Shown here: in pieces, positions 58,301-63,560 of the stretch
How positions within the stretch are numbered: the first letter of the stretch is position 1
How the letters are laid out: every line of letters begins with the position of its first letter
Assembly: GCA_911728435.2 (NCBI GenBank)
Contig: OU452212.1
Span: forward strand, 3,850,563-3,914,562
Source: Apoderus coryli
Taxonomy: Eukaryota > Arthropoda > Insecta > Coleoptera > Attelabidae
Direction of reading: 5' to 3'
Length of the DNA stretch: 64,000 bases
Notes under the pieces: model-generated
What the model saw: only the letters and a program-made list of their open reading frames with translations
Database searches by the model: none
What the model was told of the DNA's origin: nothing
Program-made: the position numbers and the translations under genes

Positions 58301-61096
58301 ACATTACCTAGCAATGCTAAACTTATATCATTTGATGTCACTAACCTCTTTCCAAGTGTACCTATAAACGAAATTACACCTCTCATAGAAAACCTACTAA
58401 ATTCCAATAAAACTAATTGCATAGTTAAACAAGATATTTTAACAGCCTTAGAAACATGCTTAAACCAAAATTATTTTGAATTCAACCAAAATATTTACAG
58501 CAGTACCAATGGTTTGATAATGGGCAATCCTTTGAGTCCCCTATTAGCAGAAATTTTTATGAACAATCTTGAACTTAAAATAGAACAACACCCTCTCTTT
58601 AAGAACTTTCTCTATTGGTATAGATACGTGGATGATGTACTTGCTTGTTTTGTAGGAACTGATAGACAACTTACCCAGTTTTTTTAATTTATCAACAATC
58701 AGCACCCTAACATAAAATTTACAATACAACAAGAAACGAACAACTCTATCAATTTTCTTGATTTAACAATCACTAAAGTAAGTAACAGACACTCGTTTTC
58801 GATTTTTCATAAACCTACACATACAGACACAATTATACATAATACATCTTATCATCCTATCCAACATAAACTAGCCGCATTCCACAGTATGATCCATAGA
58901 CTTGTTAATATTCCATTAAATAAAGTTAACTTCAAGAAAGAACTTAATATAATTAAACAAATAGCAGTAAACAATGGTTATCAACCGACAATAGTAGAAA
59001 AAATCCTAAACAAAATTAATTACAAAAAAACAATCAACACTGTTTTCCCTCAAAGCCCAAAAGATCCCCAAAATTATGGCTTAATTACTTACTCAGGCCA
59101 TAATTGTTCCTATATTTCAAAATTTTTTAACCAACATAATATAAAAATAGCTTTTAAGACCAACAATACAATAGGAAAAATTATCAAAAATTCAAAATCA
59201 AAAATAGATAAGAGAGAAAAATCTGGAGTGTATGAACTGACGTGTGGAGACTGCGATCGGGTTTACATAGGACAGACAGGTCGAAGTTTTTCTAAAAGAA
59301 TTAAGGAACACTACTTAAGTTATATCAAGAAAACATAATCATAATTTTAACGATAATTTCAAAATTATTCACATAGAAAACAAAAGTAAAAAGCTGGATC
59401 TTTTAGAATCATTAGAAATAAACAAACTTAAATATTCTAACAAATTACTCAATAGCCAAACAGATTTAAATAATTCCCCTTTGTTAAACCTCTTTTAATT
59501 TTTGTAACCCTAGGTAGTTTTTATGCACCTGTGACCTAGTTATTAGTTTTCATTTTGTTAAACTTTTACTATATTTTATTACCTGTATAAACCATATAAA
59601 TATTTTGTATTTTAGTCTAGTTACACTTGATAAAGCCACTGTGTGGACGAAACATGTCGGGTAATTTTGAAATATAAATTTGTATATTATAAAAAGTTTG
59701 GAAATATTTAAAACTAAAGTTGTTTTATTTTACGCAGCTATTAATAATCTTAAACATTGCCAGCATCAGATTAGAAACTATGATGCATACTTACTCACTT
59801 TGCCCGCAGGCGCCATACCAGTTGCCTGTATGCTTTTTGAAGAAAATAATATAACGATCGATGTGTCAGTTAAAAATTTTGACGAATTGCCTATTTCGAC
59901 TATATTCTATATTGCAAATGTAAGAACATTTGCAAAAAGAACAACTTTTCGATAATTAGAGTTCAGACCAGCTAAGAAAAACAGTATTATCTCCTCTCTT
60001 GCACAGTTCGAATGAATATATATCATATCTATATCTAGCCGTTCTATAGTACCCTGATATACGTTTTTAAATGGCAGATTACGGTGCATACTATATCGCT
60101 ATCAATAATTTATTTCTTCAGTATAGCACCAGTTTATTTTATAGCCAGACTGATTCTTTTGTCATTTTATTGGTTATTTGTACTAATTCGAATGATTTGG
60201 TTGATTTCGAAGGTATGGGCGTGTTCCTAGCATTTTGTACTTTACAGAAAAAAAAAGTATACCTGGGGTTAAGAGAGCTTCATCGTCATCATCTAAAGGA
60301 ACCTCCCATGCAATGCTGGCTCGCTTATTACATAGAGGCGGTGGTGGCGGTGGGAGAATTTCCTCCAACGAATCATCTGAGAAGTGCTCATCGTCGGCTA
60401 ATTCACTAAGAGGTCGGAGATTGTTAGGTTCTTCTAAATCGCTAAAACAAAATATTCATCATTTAAACACATTGCTTTTATTGCAATTTCATGTTGTCAT
60501 TTACAAACTTGACTAATTAGACGTGTTAAAAGTTCATATCTGCCCATAAACGTATTATTTTGGTAAATAATCGTAACATTGATTAAAAAAAATGGTTGAA
60601 AGTAAAAAATTAACTCAACATTTGATTGTTTCCAAGAAAGGATTGCTCATATTTGGAACTAAAAACACGAGCATTTCCTTTGTCACAAACCACATATCTA
60701 ATTATTTCTCGAATGAGAAACATTTATTAAAATATCTTTTAGAGGCTTTTGTCAAGAGGCACATTTTTCTATTAAAGTGTCCGGCATTGAAAGTCCCTTT
60801 TCTTTGAATGCAATTATAATAATCATAATGATGACACACACTTCTGTGTTTTTTTATCAAGTACCTATACTTACGTAAATTGTAAATATTAATTTCGTCA
60901 TTTATTAATAGTTTTTGGCTGCAAATTATTTACCCCCATATCAGTTTTTTATACCTACCTCGAAAGATTGTCTTCACTGCTACCATGTCTACGCACTTCT
61001 CTATGCCGTTCTAAAACAGTAGGTACAGTTCTAGGAGGTACTCTAGTGGGAGACATTAAGGGATACAAACCATGTTGATACGGCAAACTACCAAAC
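28226..61096 (-). CDS. Large disordered Ser/Pro/Arg-rich protein, C-terminal 844 residues, 15 exons (gene-level entry)
   Basis: Exons, 5' to 3': 61096-60959, 60441-60263, 57534-57407, 56047-55812, 55335-55216, 54424-54130, 51981-51802, 49245-49065, 46101-45760, 45209-45030, 43528-43427, 42820-42692, 38395-38219, 32888-32820, 28305-28226. Every junction has AG and GT and the phases chain through all 15 (2536 nt in total), which is strong evidence for a real gene. The protein is largely disordered: a PPPPPP tract, RASIAWEVPL, a tandem SRLSxEL repeat, a short acidic/charged region, His/Pro-rich and Arg-rich stretches, and a basic end GFFKNLWKRSRHYSLEQQ. I see no enzyme domain or transmembrane segment. 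A cytoskeletal or signalling scaffold is only a guess. The 5' exons lie beyond 64000. Confidence 0.85.
28959..29750. mobile_element. Inverted-repeat DNA element (792 bp), ends CAGGGTGTCCC
   Basis: The left (28959-29069) and right (about 29635-29750) arms are complementary with few differences. They share CAGGGTGTCCCAATTTC, TAGTGAAGATAGAAGATTCC, CGTTTTCGCA and TTGACAAACTGTCAATG-like blocks. A second terminus-like sequence (AGGGTGTCCCATTAGAAG, 29464) with CTCCGCTGGATTCTATG lies inside, suggesting a nested insertion of the 3609-type family. It lies in the last intron of the minus-strand gene. Confidence 0.75.
29751..30950 (-). other. Last intron, nothing further recognised
   Basis: Intronic, AT-rich. 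Short frames at 29563-30480 fall in repeat or low-complexity DNA. Confidence 0.45.
30952..31563 (-). mobile_element. Tc1/mariner (DDE_3) transposase fragment
   Basis: From 5' (31563) it reads RLCRWICEMHDRDIHFIKN, ILFTDEATF (first catalytic Asp), a frameshift, then THIWAEENPHAVVETHHQVN. After that come WVGVVDIFFLGPVILPGN, WLQLDGAPAHYARDVRRYL (second Asp) and WPPRSPDLTPSDYSVWG (third Asp). The N-terminal DNA-binding half is missing. It is the same superfamily as the relics at 26.0 and 26.7 kb and better preserved. It lies in the last intron in the same orientation as the host gene. Confidence 0.85.
31570..32815 (-). other. Last intron, with several transposon-end motifs
   Basis: Motifs CCCTGTATA at about 32105 and 32216 and TATAGGGTGTTTCC at about 32253 mark borders of unrecognised insertions. 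No coding sequence is supported. Confidence 0.45.
32820..32888 (-). CDS. Minus-strand gene, exon N
   Basis: A 69-nt exon with phase 1 at both ends, encoding NNGKETRKEKDVVSPTIHEN and TA. Small and symmetric, so it could be skipped without a frame change. Confidence 0.75.
32998..33490. mobile_element. Probable small DNA element bounded by CAGGGTG / CACCCTG
   Basis: The left end CAGGGTGTTCC and right end GGGGCACCCTG are inverted and about 490 bp apart, in the intron between exons M and N. A further TAGGGTGTTG at about 33175 may be a nested end. Confidence 0.4.
33730..34353 (+). other. Unrecognised intronic sequence upstream of a LINE tail
   Basis: A 87-codon open frame at 33972-34235 gives no recognised product. 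Its position just 5' of the LINE fragment at 34354 suggests it may be decayed sequence of the same insertion. Confidence 0.3.
34354..34492 (+). mobile_element. LINE ORF2 C-terminus fragment
   Basis: Encodes SLIERSFSYKVYRMYNTLP, TEFKCL, one stop, then PGTFAVRVRQFLLDKSRQ and a stop. It follows the same pattern as the C-terminus of the LINE at 4586 (RSFSYNVTKCINSWPKELRE, then FKRKFFRLIA). Confidence 0.6.
34450..34880 (-). mobile_element. Mariner relic, minus strand
   Basis: From 5' it reads TPKTKQESNQL and, after shifts, VELVHEVLPHASYSPDLFDL with FFVNMK. This matches mariner TPETKxQSKQW and the SPDLAPCDFFLFPNMK catalytic region. Very decayed. It overlaps the LINE fragment's end by a few tens of bases, so one boundary is uncertain. 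Confidence 0.55.
34900..36365 (-). other. Intron between exons M and N, one perfect palindrome, otherwise unrecognised
   Basis: The frame 34899-35093 might be an extension of the mariner relic but I could not place it. The palindrome at 35945-35982 is listed separately. Confidence 0.4.
35945..35982. repeat. Perfect 18-bp palindrome
   Basis: AACTTTTTTCTAAAGCTT (35945-35962) and its exact complement (35965-35982) are separated by only TT. Confidence 0.95.
36366..36731. mobile_element. MITE, 366 bp
   Basis: Termini start GGAATTTAGAAAAGAGATGG and continue GCRCCATACACG on both sides in inverted orientation, with ATATATGTGGGG farther in. No open frame is present. It lies in the intron between exons M and N. 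Confidence 0.8.
37353..37411. repeat. Perfect 21-bp inverted repeat (hairpin)
   Basis: The arm 37353-37373 (starting AGTAACTACGACTTTCATTT) and its exact complement at 37391-37411 flank a 17-nt loop. The perfection implies recent origin. Confidence 0.95.
37632..37740 (+). repeat. Penelope-type terminal module with hammerhead-like core
   Basis: CACTGAAGATGAAGC, then GCGTCGAAACATGTATGG, and 45-50 nt later TTTCGTGGAGTCTGACGTTT. The same arrangement occurs at 12462-12566 (minus strand) and 43327-43400. Confidence 0.55.
38219..38395 (-). CDS. Minus-strand gene, exon M
   Basis: Encodes ARRPASIEHLDRMAPGHNPW, EHQTGRKPLTLPPNLTPKFF and RSPRDALRRVTSLLIRK. It looks like the most conserved segment and is the best query for identifying the family. 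Confidence 0.85.
38396..39115 (-). other. Intron between exons L and M, nothing recognised before the LINE
   Basis: AT-rich. The short frames have no similarity. Confidence 0.45.
39116..40350 (-). mobile_element. LINE ORF2 relic, split by a ~240-bp insertion
   Basis: From 5' (40350) it reads GSNLGPILFTIFIDDLIKTI, then DLKLYSVVSSMNERDALQLE; the two residues before DLK should be the AD of FADD and are damaged. After an insertion (about 39775-40015) come YQVLSRVTEVPNLGVTFDAR, SSTLMLLYCAFVRSKLEF, SVVWQPLYCCHVRSLESIQ and RRFLKYLAFKQDGTYPDRG. A final frame runs to 39116. It is the same LINE clade as at 50.3, 52.6, 56.1 and 61.2 kb. Confidence 0.8.
39775..40015 (+). mobile_element. Insertion inside the LINE carrying a hammerhead-like motif
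   Basis: The stretch does not fit the LINE reading on either side. It contains CCTGAAAAAGGCAA...TTGCCGAAACGTTGTTTAAG at 39829-39854, where AAGGCAA and TTGCC can pair as stem II. A related motif is at 41672. Confidence 0.45.
40360..42690 (-). other. Intron between exons L and M, no gene recognised
   Basis: Apart from a hammerhead-like motif at 41672-41702 and the hairpin at 42607, no coding or RNA feature could be supported. The overlapping frames at 40954-41296 look like chance. Confidence 0.45.
42607..42649. repeat. Perfect 19-bp inverted repeat (hairpin)
   Basis: AGTTTCTAACGATATCATT (42607-42625), loop ATTGC, then the exact complement (42631-42649). It lies about 40 bp downstream (in gene sense) of the exon L donor. 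Confidence 0.95.
42692..42820 (-). CDS. Minus-strand gene, exon L
   Basis: Encodes SMTSSGLYRRQLSHSGLEQA and LAGADLLRLAGGPNRGWYPK. The donor is the weaker AAAAAG|GTTTGT. This starts the most compact, least repetitive part of the protein. Confidence 0.8.
42970..43326 (+). other. Unrecognised sequence 5' of a Penelope-type module
   Basis: Looks like part of the same insertion as the module that follows. No protein similarity was recognised. Confidence 0.3.
43327..43400 (+). repeat. Penelope-type terminal module with hammerhead-like core
   Basis: CTGAAGATGGAACC, then GGTGCTCCGAAACATGTAAA, directly followed by GTTATTTCTTGGAGGTACGA and CTTTTTATTTCC. This is the most compact of the three shared modules. 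It ends about 25 bp from the exon K splice donor. Confidence 0.6.
43427..43528 (-). CDS. Minus-strand gene, exon K
   Basis: Encodes CDIPRTPHRRAPDIPGNQ and QSNTIGSLNTV. The donor lies only about 25 bp from a Penelope-type repeat (43327-43400) inserted just downstream in the intron. Confidence 0.8.
43530..45025 (-). other. Intron between exons J and K, nothing recognised
   Basis: AT-rich, with a short duplicated string (ATTTGGAATTCACTTGTATC at about 43834 and 44650). No coding sequence supported. Confidence 0.45.
45030..45209 (-). CDS. Minus-strand gene, exon J
   Basis: Arg/Ser-rich: RRNFYSSSNRNVPSERRTLP, DSKRRHFQKRSSHSPQEE and TSCSLPETPIFAR. Phase 1 at both ends (180 nt). Confidence 0.8.
45760..46101 (-). 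CDS. Minus-strand gene, exon I (NAGNAG acceptor)
   Basis: Encodes NPFPKRNGIQKSESAKEM, the His/Pro-rich SSHHPPFPPHHRG and HHHEFPPLPPSPVEEADD, then YSEIANNLIPVMKRADTLPS and SRSMDAGYSR. The acceptor is TTTTCAGCAG; using the first AG (exon start 46104) adds one Ala in frame. Donor AGAG|GTGAGC. Confidence 0.85.
46560..47720 (-). mobile_element. LINE ORF2 relic with YADDT-type RT, interrupted by a repeat
   Basis: From 5' (47720) it reads FDLLKAFDTVNKD, then the catalytic ADDTSL block near 47525 and VNHDKTVLINFNRYRPSPNF. An insertion follows (47191-47300). Then MLGVTVNTTLNWLAQVDNLC, SAISYNIISWGKSS, VFIMQKRILRTIFNLPYN and ERVLTVPCVHFLKLLTYM lead to a stop at 46618. A different LINE lineage from those with FADDLK. 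Multiple frameshifts. Confidence 0.8.
47191..47300 (-). repeat. Dispersed ~115-bp repeat, copy 2
   Basis: Inverted copy of 24281-24395, inserted into the LINE relic between its RT core and its C-terminal region. Shares GTGTCGGTAAA-like start, AAAGCAATTCGCCGC and AGTAGCGGGCCAGAA. Confidence 0.7.
48180..48640 (-). mobile_element. LINE relic, region after RNase H with Cys/His motif
   Basis: Minus-strand reading: LLTGHCSLRDHLNKIGLYNG, DLQCR, AVETAYHVICECVVLQRRRH and AIFGHALIAPADID. This matches the LTGHCxLxxHL ... C..C....ETxxHLLCxCPALxxRR end of RNase H-bearing LINEs. It may be the same kind of element as the RNase H relic at 21700-22085. Confidence 0.75.
48645..49060 (-). other. Intron between exons H and I, nothing recognised
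   Basis: The frame 48722-48934 is not recognised as coding. Confidence 0.4.
49065..49245 (-). CDS. Minus-strand gene, exon H
   Basis: Highly charged: DDKFMLNGVESLNKEKKEKR, KAPAKPIRDKNDRKHNDL and KSEDYYKQLLLE. Ends with one base of the next codon, completed at the tandem acceptor of exon I. Confidence 0.8.
49250..50280 (-). other. Intron between exons G and H, nothing recognised
   Basis: AT-rich sequence with no coding similarity, ahead of the LINE at 50285. Confidence 0.45.
50285..51560 (+). mobile_element. LINE ORF2 fragment, nearly open, RT core with small deletion
   Basis: The frame runs 50285-51399 with one internal TGA (50923-50925). Motifs are QHGFCRKKSTVTNLISYEL, VYTDFAKAFDRVNFDVLLAK, SGVLQGPHCAPLL, then LFADDLKIYRRIS (catalytic ADD). 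After that come DKIKDLGVHF, LVRSPLEYASVIWSPYYQTY and RVQDKFLRYAAF. Between the GVLQG and FADD blocks about 15 residues expected in this clade are missing. The 5' half of the RT is absent. It lies in the intron between exons G and H, antisense to the host gene. Confidence 0.85.
51400..51800 (-). other. Intron, LINE 3' UTR then unrecognised sequence
   Basis: The LINE 3' UTR ends near AATTTAATAAAATAAAAA at about 51548-51565. The rest is unrecognised. Confidence 0.4.
51802..51981 (-). CDS. Minus-strand gene, exon G
   Basis: A 180-nt phase 0-0 exon encoding VVSLPSLNAEDITPRRELGI, the acidic VEEEEDVESS and ISPLRKIEQNISELLERRDI. The last part could form a short amphipathic helix. Confidence 0.8.
52425..52466 (+). 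ncRNA. Hammerhead ribozyme, canonical type I core
   Basis: A self-cleaving RNA. Stem I is CACCA (52425-52429) paired with TGGTG (52462-52466). The core is CTGATGA (52430-52436). Stem II is GTCG/CGAC (52437-52440 and 52446-52449) with loop TGGAT. GAAA follows at 52450-52453. Stem III is the minimal AC/GT pair around loop GGCC, and the cleavage triplet is GTC (52459-52461), so cleavage would fall after 52461. Every conserved core base is present. Very short stem III is typical of hammerheads in Penelope-like elements and retrozymes. It lies about 150 bp before a LINE relic, in the intron between exons F and G; which element owns it is unclear. Confidence 0.85.
52600..54088 (+). mobile_element. 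LINE ORF2 fragment with 3' tail, two frameshifts
   Basis: Three frames in series (to 53097, 53102-53593, 53584-53898) encode SSNFSKLFEAVLYNRICNSV, NQHGFFTGRSTATNLAIF and YTDFAKAFDRLDHRILVQKL. Next come SSGVPQGSNLGPLLFSIFIN and, after a shift, the catalytic NADDLKLFAP, then FVRSKLKYCSLIWYPIYQIH and RNVESVQRKFLKYLSFKADG. The final frame ends at 53898. The 3' UTR ends AGCAATAAAGGC followed by (TTA)n at 54070-54088. A better preserved relative of the copies at 39.1, 56.1 and 61.2 kb. Confidence 0.85.
54130..54424 (-). CDS. Minus-strand gene, exon F
   Basis: Continues the repeats (LSQELNSPKSRFSLDLNNSR, LSQELISSSPSRLSADLSS). Then follows a more ordered-looking part, TTFDNIKSLIKEGVMVDYDG and DDEECVMEVNNTLSPIV. 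Donor AGG|GTAAGA, phase 0. Confidence 0.85.
54430..55210 (-). other. Intron between exons E and F, nothing recognised
   Basis: AT-rich, no coding or repeat structure recognised. The string TTGTGACATAGCGGACAAAATT (about 54932) resembles ones near 21532 and 30650 and may mark a dispersed repeat. Confidence 0.4.
55216..55335 (-). CDS. Minus-strand gene, exon E (symmetric repeat exon)
   Basis: A 120-nt exon with identical entry and exit phase, both splitting the Arg codon of SR|LS. Encodes LSREELSSRLSREELNSR and LSRELSTPNSRYSIDLSTPH. Skipping it would keep the frame and the repeat. Confidence 0.85.
55812..56047 (-). CDS. Minus-strand gene, exon D
   Basis: Encodes VTSPFSDSDDHVILPSELQS, then GTSTYIVRRGKKDRKS and the start of the SRLS repeats (NSSLNSRLSSEF, SSRLSSDLNRD). 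Ends with AG, which with the next exon's G forms the Arg of SR|LS. Confidence 0.85.
56100..57020 (-). mobile_element. LINE ORF2 relic, minus strand
   Basis: From 5' (57020) it reads HDFFQKRSTATNLVEYLQSF, DFLKAFHKLKHLIIKRNL, FDSYPSDRKQFVEYGGF, then LFADDMKIFRTISG (catalytic ADD). Shifted frames follow, with SGVNSSMLQLCGLLY-type remnants of the region after the RT. Heavily frameshifted. It lies in the intron between exons C and D, same orientation as the host gene. Confidence 0.75.
57407..57534 (-). CDS. Minus-strand gene, exon C
   Basis: Encodes STKVIGRRRRKSGSCSSTSS and NRLKDLEDWPDPPPCTTEDE. Donor GATGAG|GTAATA; ends in phase 0. RRRRKS is a basophilic kinase or nuclear-localisation-like cluster. 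Confidence 0.8.
57540..57920 (-). other. Intron between exons B and C, nothing recognised before the Penelope element
   Basis: No coding similarity seen; it may include non-coding 5' sequence of the Penelope element. Confidence 0.4.
57925..59498 (+). mobile_element. Penelope-like element: RT plus GIY-YIG endonuclease
   Basis: One frame is open from about 57925 to 59338 apart from a single TAA at 58685-58687. It encodes FLNPDSYKILQKDPTNKFHK, the RT blocks PQAPKLYSLLKLHK and PVRPVVSFYTSP, ISFDVTNLFPSVP, GNPLSPLLAEIFMN and the catalytic WYRYVDDVL. Later come INFLDLTITK and the GIY-YIG domain GVYELTCGDCDRVYIGQTGR followed by SFSKRIKEHY. A one-base shift near 59333 leads into the C-terminal tail, which stops at 59496-59498. 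RT homology to telomerase-like enzymes and the GIY-YIG end define Penelope elements. It is antisense to the host gene in the intron between exons B and C. The N-terminus is truncated. Confidence 0.92.
59625..59690 (+). repeat. Penelope element 3' terminal sequence with hammerhead-like motif
   Basis: CTTGATAAAGCCACTGTGTGG is followed by ACGAAACATGTCGGG. A CCAC/GTGG stem and the GAAAC...GTC half of a hammerhead are present, but the CTGATGA half is altered (CTTGATAA). The position just after the ORF fits the terminal hammerheads described in Penelope-like elements. Confidence 0.55.
59700..60255 (-). other. Intron between exons B and C, nothing recognised
   Basis: The frame 59680-59955 shows no recognised product. 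Confidence 0.4.
60263..60441 (-). CDS. Minus-strand gene, exon B
   Basis: Encodes DLEEPNNLRPLSELADDEHF, then SLEEILPPPPPPLCNKR and ASIAWEVPLDDDDEALLTP. The poly-proline run is a potential SH3, WW or profilin ligand. RASIAWEVPL is a well-conserved-looking linear motif next to an acidic patch. Confidence 0.85.
60442..60955 (-). other. Intron between exons A and B, nothing recognised
   Basis: AT-rich intronic sequence; the frame 60592-60807 is not supported. Confidence 0.45.
60959..61096 (-). CDS. Minus-strand gene, exon A (first in window)
   Basis: Acceptor AATGTTTCAG, donor CGAG|GTAGGTAT. Encodes FGSLPYQHGLYPLMS, TRVPPRTVPTVLERH and HGSSEDNLS. It starts with the last base of a codon and ends with two bases (AG) completed by exon B to Ser. 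Confidence 0.8.
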
Positions 61097-61163
61097 CTGA
61101 AACATTGATAACTAACTTAGAAACGTCGTGATCTTTGGCATGTTTTGAATTTTAACAATTTAC

Positions 61164-62756
61164 ATAATAATAATAAAGCTCTTTGTTTTCAACAGGTAAC
61201 AAGACCCACGTACAGAAAATTCAAATTCATTTCTAGAATAAAATTACAATTTGAAACTTAAATAAAAAACAAAAACGACAAATTCACAATTATACAAATC
61301 AGTTAAAAATGCTAAATCTTATCAGTAAACAATTATAATTAAGTACAACGTTTTAAACAAAAATAATCAACCAAAAAAATTAAACATTCATGTGGCTCAA
61401 AATACCAGACAGAGAATCCACACCAATATCCGACCCCGCACAATAGTCATTAAAAACGGAGCAGATAAAACCTACAGGGCTCTGCAGCAAAAGATTGGAT
61501 CTAGCCATGCTTTGATAAAAGGTGTTATCAGACCTCGACTCAGTTCTAGGAATACGAAACCGAAGACAGCCAAGAAGAAACGCACAATCGATTTTATTAT
61601 GCAATAAATTATACAAAAACCTGACGCAAGAGACCATTCGCCGCATCCACAAAGATGTAATGTCAAATGTTGAGAGCAGGACATCGTGATCTGCACCCCT
61701 CACTGGATATACTCCAAACTCCCTAAAATATAAATACTGTACGAATCGCCTCTGCACAGACTCTAATGCACGTGCATGGCACTGATACAAGGGATTCCAC
61801 ATGATCGAACAATACTCAAGTCTAGCCCGCACAAATGAAAAATATAATAATTTAATGATTGAAATATTTCTAAACTTTTTAGTGTTTCTGTGGCACACCT
61901 GATGTTGAAGCAAACTTTCTGGACTTATAACCTTCACACTCAACAAACTGCATGCGATCGACAAGGTAAGATTCAAACAGCTTAACAAGCCCATTGGTAA
62001 AACCAATCCTATCTAAATGCTTCAAGAGTATATAATGGTCAATGCGGTCAAATGCCTCGGAAATCCGTATATACAACATCTACCTGAGATCGATCATCCA
62101 GGGCCTCACATATGCTATGTGAAAAGGAGGACAAGTTAGTTAGACAAGAACGTCCTCCAATAAAACCGTGCTGATATGGGGACAATAAAATTTTTACTTG
62201 CGGATTCAGTTTATTGTGCAAGGCAATCTCGAAAATTGTGGCAAAATTGCAGATCAATTAATGATGTATCGCCCTTTTTAAATACAGGAATAATCCTAGC
62301 AGATTTCCACAATCAAGGAAATATGTTGGTGGATAAAATCAAATTATAAATGTGCAACAGAGGGCTCAAAAATGCAGACACACAATCCTTTACTAGAAAG
62401 CTCGGAATATTATCAGTGCCAGCCGTGAACTTGTCCTTTAACTTCCTGCAAGCAAGCAAAACCGAAACTTCTATACTATTCGAGTGTGGCATGTGCAAGT
62501 CTGGAACAGTAGGCGATGAGCGTGCATAAACACTTTCAAAATATCCACTAAATGCGTCAACAATATCCTGCGGTCCAGAATAGGTTATCCCATCAGAGTC
62601 CCTCATCACTCCCGGCATCCTGGATATATTGAGTCTACTATGAATAAAAGACCAAAAATTTTTGGAGTCAGACATAACTAAGGCCTCACATTCCTGTATA
62701 TATTTCGTGTAAGTAGCATCTACATCATCGGATGTTGGACATAGAACCAAACAAAA
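61164..62756 (-). mobile_element. LINE ORF2 relic lacking the catalytic block
   Basis: From 5' (62756) it reads YTKYIQECEALVMSDSKNFW, KDKFTAGTDNIPSFLVKDC, YQHGFIGGRSCLTNLSSF, VDVVYTDF and EAFDRIDHYILLKHLDRIGF. At GVPQ it jumps directly to KKFRNISIIKLLYFSFVRAR and LEYCSIMWNPLYQCHARALE, so the FADD catalytic region is deleted. The C-terminus ends at 61380. The 3' UTR runs to an AAAGAGCTTTATTATTATTA tail near 61164. Several frameshifts. Confidence 0.85.
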
Positions 62757-62767
62757 TCTTTTCGTTT

Positions 62768-62947
62768 CGTTTCGACCATATTTGAGTCTTCATCAAGACT
62801 ACAATAACTCAAAAATGAGAATACAATGCAACTGGCTATGTTAAAATACTTGAACTTGCCTAAAATGTGTTCTTCGTTGTTGCAGTTGCAATTATTGTAT
62901 TCTCGTTTTCTCGTAGTCCTAATGTAGACTCAAATACAATCGAAACG
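62768..62947. repeat. Palindromic unit with two opposed hammerhead-like motifs
   Basis: The left arm (CGTTTCGACCATATTTGAGT ...) and right arm (... GACTCAAATACAATCGAAACG) are complementary over about 55-60 bp, around AGAATACAAT and GCAACT blocks. Each arm, read outward, ends in TGATGAAGACTC-like sequence followed by GAAACG. Confidence 0.6.
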
Positions 62948-62986
62948 TTAACGTTGAATTGGCTATTGTTGTTGTTGTGTTGTTAC

Positions 62987-63379
62987 GACCTACATCCGAC
63001 GATTTAAACTGTTTTTACTGTGAGTATGTCCGAAGATGTTAATTTCGGATAACAGAAATCTAATAATTACATGACAATTGATGTTTCTCTATTTATAAAT
63101 TATTAAACGAAGGAATCGATATTTTTTGTATTTGACACCTAGGAGCTACTAAACGGTATTCAAATGTAGCGAATGTATGGATGGAAGGTTAATATTTATG
63201 AGAAAAATGATTGATTATTCTTGTATGTTTAAAAGTAGATGTGAGATTTTAATTTCTTTCAATCTCAAACACAAGACGCTTAGTTGGCTTCATGCCAGCC
63301 AAAAAAACTGTCGCCAATTTGGATATTTAATTAATAATACATATAATGAAAAAACAGTTTAAATCATCGGATGTAGGTC
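62987..63379. mobile_element. MITE, 393 bp
   Basis: The termini GACCTACATCCGA(C/T)GATTT and AAACTGTTTTT appear in inverted orientation at 62987 and 63379 with one mismatch over about 28 bp. The interior is AT-rich; the frame 63177-63362 is not recognised. Confidence 0.75.
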
Positions 63380-63560
63380 TAACTTATTTTTTTACGCTGG
63401 GGTTGGTTATCCTCTAATGAATTTGATTCAGAGAAATATTTCCAAAATAGACCTAACCTAACAATATTACCTACTACGCGCCTAATACGGAGTGATCCTG
63501 GTTTACAAAATTGACATGTGAATCTAGGATCATAATCTGGGTTTTTACTATATAGGTACG

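Noticed and set aside
60235..60516. Gly-rich + strand frame (GGGGGG)
   Set aside because: It is the complement of the poly-proline codons of exon B.
28226..61096. Naming the minus-strand gene CARMIL
   Set aside because: Only a loose motif and a basic tail fit. Known CARMIL proteins have their capping-protein region soon after the LRR and helical domains, and no such domains are visible.
62700..62730. ATCATCGGATGTTGG as a third terminus of the 62987-63379 MITE
   Set aside because: It lies inside the LINE coding frame (PTSDDVDATYT) and only partly matches the terminus.
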